Positions 6,495 to 7,529 of a stretch of DNA of 7,529 nt are shown here, piece by piece. The notes beneath the pieces were generated by a model. That model made no database searches and was not told the origin of the DNA. It saw only the letters and a list, made by a program, of their open reading frames with translations. The position numbers and the translations under genes are program-made. The stretch is from Colwellia sp. (GTDB lineage: Bacteria > Pseudomonadota > Gammaproteobacteria > Enterobacterales > Alteromonadaceae). The stretch covers positions 1-7,529 of the forward strand of contig DPHE01000059.1 in the NCBI GenBank assembly GCA_003521815.1, in the 5' to 3' direction. How positions within the stretch are numbered: the stretch's first letter is position 1; every line of letters begins with the position of its first letter.

Positions 6495-6519
6495 CCTAAA
6501 TGGAGCTATCCCCTTTCAT

Positions 6520-6957
6520 TTATATGGTTAGCGTAAATGTCACGGGACCATCGTTTAATAACGCTACTTTCATGTCTGCTCCAAACTCCCCCGTGGGTAC
6601 TTTAAAGCCTTTTTCTCGTAATTGCTGACAAAAGTATTCATATAACTTCTTGCTAAAGCCTGGTTTTCCCGTGCTGGTAAAACTGGGACGTAAACCGCTA
6701 TTTGTGTCTGCAGCAAGCGTAAATTGTGATACCACTAAAATATCACCATCAACTTGCTTTACATTCAAGTTCATTTTGTCATTATCATCATTGAACAGTC
6801 GATAAGTCGCAACTCGCTCGGCAAGACGTTTTGCTTTAGCTTTAGTGTCTTCTGGCTGAACCGCTAAAAACACTAATAATCCCTGTTCAATCTCACCAAT
6901 TATCTGGCTATCGACAGTAACACTTGCACTGCTCACTCGTTGTAGTAATGCTATCAT
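6520..6957 (-). CDS. dtd: D-aminoacyl-tRNA deacylase
   Basis: Homodimeric enzyme that hydrolyses D-amino acids, and also glycine mischarged on tRNA-Ala, from tRNA, keeping translation stereospecific. All 145 residues match the family length. Diagnostic motifs: MIALLQRVSSASVTV at the N-terminus, GLLVFLAV (26-33), KMNLNV (61-66), the active-site SQFTLAAD (77-84) and the cross-subunit Gly-cisPro motif NDGPVTF (135-141, GP at 137-138) that excludes L-aminoacyl-tRNA. The start is supported by AAGGG (6969-6965) 7 bases upstream, within the end of yihY. The yihY stop lies only 4 bases before the dtd ATG, so the two are cotranscribed. From memory the same yihY-dtd pair occurs in E. coli. Its 3' end faces the SpeE-like gene with a 25-bp gap in which I see no convincing terminator. 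Confidence 0.96.
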   Translation of the reverse strand: MIALLQRVSSASVTVDSQIIGEIEQGLLVFLAVQPEDTKAKAKRLAERVATYRLFNDDNDKMNLNVKQVDGDILVVSQFTLAADTNSGLRPSFTSTGKPGFSKKLYEYFCQQLREKGFKVPTGEFGADMKVALLNDGPVTFTLTI

Positions 6958-6961
6958 TAAC

Positions 6962-7528
6962 TTACCCTTCAGTTTCTAATTCATATTCTTGTAAAGATAC
7001 GGTAATTAAGGCGCCACCTAAAACAATAATCCAGGATAAATAAACCCATAAAAACAAAATAGGCACGATAGCCAAAGCACCATAAATAGCTTGATAAGAA
7101 GGAAATGCCGTTAAATAGACTACAAAGATTTTCTTCGAAAATTCAAAAAACACTGCGGCAACAAAAGCACCTGACAAGGCATATTTAAAAGGCACCCTAG
7201 TATTTGGGACTAGCATATACAACAAGACAAAAGCGGCCAAAGAGGACAGCAAAGGTAACAACCTAAAAAACAAGCTGGTAATACCAAAATCATCATCAAT
7301 ACCTAATGAAACCAGAGAAACAATATACGAGGTAATAGCGATACTTGCCCCGACAAGAAGTGGTCCTATAGTTAATATCATCCAATACATTGAGAAAGAG
7401 GTAATAATTCTTCGCTTTTTAGTCACTTGCCAAATATTATTGAATGTTTTGTCGATAGAAGAAATTAACAACAAAGCCGCAACAAACAAAAACAAAATAG
7501 CCACAGCAGACATTTTAGAGGCGTTATC
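6962..7528 (-). CDS. yihY: YihY/BrkB-family inner membrane protein, N-terminus cut by window edge
   Basis: The frame stays open to the right edge: five sense codons (DNASK) precede the first methionine at 7513, so that ATG is internal and the gene continues beyond the window. About 188 C-terminal residues are visible of a family length near 290. Counting from that methionine, five hydrophobic segments are apparent, at about 2-20, 38-71, 83-105, 110-136 and 140-173. Family hallmarks are LLISSIDKTFNNIW (15-28), a charged FEFSKK stretch (123-128) and the closing YGALAIVPILFLWVYLSW with ITVSLQEYE. It is a polytopic inner membrane protein of unknown function. The old RNase BN (rbn) label on E. coli YihY was an error, since that activity belongs to ElaC/RNase Z, so no RNase role should be inferred. 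It lies immediately upstream of dtd in an apparent operon. Confidence 0.9.
   Translation of the reverse strand, partial: DNASKMSAVAILFLFVAALLLISSIDKTFNNIWQVTKKRRIITSFSMYWMILTIGPLLVGASIAITSYIVSLVSLGIDDDFGITSLFFRLLPLLSSLAAFVLLYMLVPNTRVPFKYALSGAFVAAVFFEFSKKIFVVYLTAFPSYQAIYGALAIVPILFLWVYLSWIIVLGGALITVSLQEYELETEG
6965..6969 (-). promoter_or_regulatory. Ribosome binding site of dtd inside the end of yihY
   Basis: AAGGG on the minus strand, 7 bases before the dtd ATG and overlapping the last codons of yihY. The arrangement (TAA, four bases, ATG) implies cotranscription and probable translational coupling. Confidence 0.6.
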
Positions 7529-7529
7529 A

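Noticed and set aside
6495..6519. Bidirectional terminator between the SpeE-like gene and dtd
   Set aside because: Only a 4-bp TAGC/GCTA pairing with a long loop is visible, which is not enough to call.

Overview
The window is AT-rich, tightly packed bacterial chromosome. It looks like a marine gammaproteobacterium of the Alteromonadales type (Colwellia or Thalassotalea-like). This rests on the gene families, on full-length likeness to Escherichia coli RluF, DusC, Dtd, YeeZ, FabY/YiiD and YihY as I remember them, and on the AT-biased codon use. The genus is an inference; there is no rRNA or other marker here to settle it.

Layout, left to right. (1) Positions 2-1432, plus strand: the C-terminal three quarters of propionyl-CoA synthetase PrpE, cut by the left edge. 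(2) 1433-1591: a convergent spacer with a hairpin that may terminate prpE. (3) 1592-2404, minus: rluF, a pseudouridine synthase, with its own candidate promoter in the 195-bp gap upstream. (4) 2600-5645, minus: a compact four-gene run, transcribed right to left. It is fabY/yiiD (GNAT plus hot-dog thioesterase-like protein), a YeeZ-like NAD(P)-binding epimerase, a small TTG-started membrane protein, and dusC (tRNA dihydrouridine synthase). The last two overlap as TAATG. (5) 5700-6494, plus: a divergent, reduced spermidine-synthase-like methyltransferase-fold protein. (6) 6520-7528, minus: dtd (D-aminoacyl-tRNA deacylase) directly behind yihY (BrkB-type membrane protein, cut by the right edge).

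How the genes fit together: three are translation-quality or RNA-modification enzymes (RluF on 23S rRNA and possibly tRNA, DusC on tRNA, Dtd on mischarged tRNA). One is linked to starting fatty-acid synthesis (FabY) and one to propionate use (PrpE). From memory, yihY, dtd and yiiD are consecutive in E. coli. Here the same three occur in the same order, but an opposite-strand SpeE-like gene sits between dtd and fabY.

I found no mobile element, CRISPR array, tRNA, rRNA or defence-like cassette. Most of the window is ordinary housekeeping sequence. The items most worth a second look are the small membrane protein coupled to dusC, the SpeE-like protein that lacks the aminopropyltransferase signature, and the interrupted yihY-dtd-fabY cluster.
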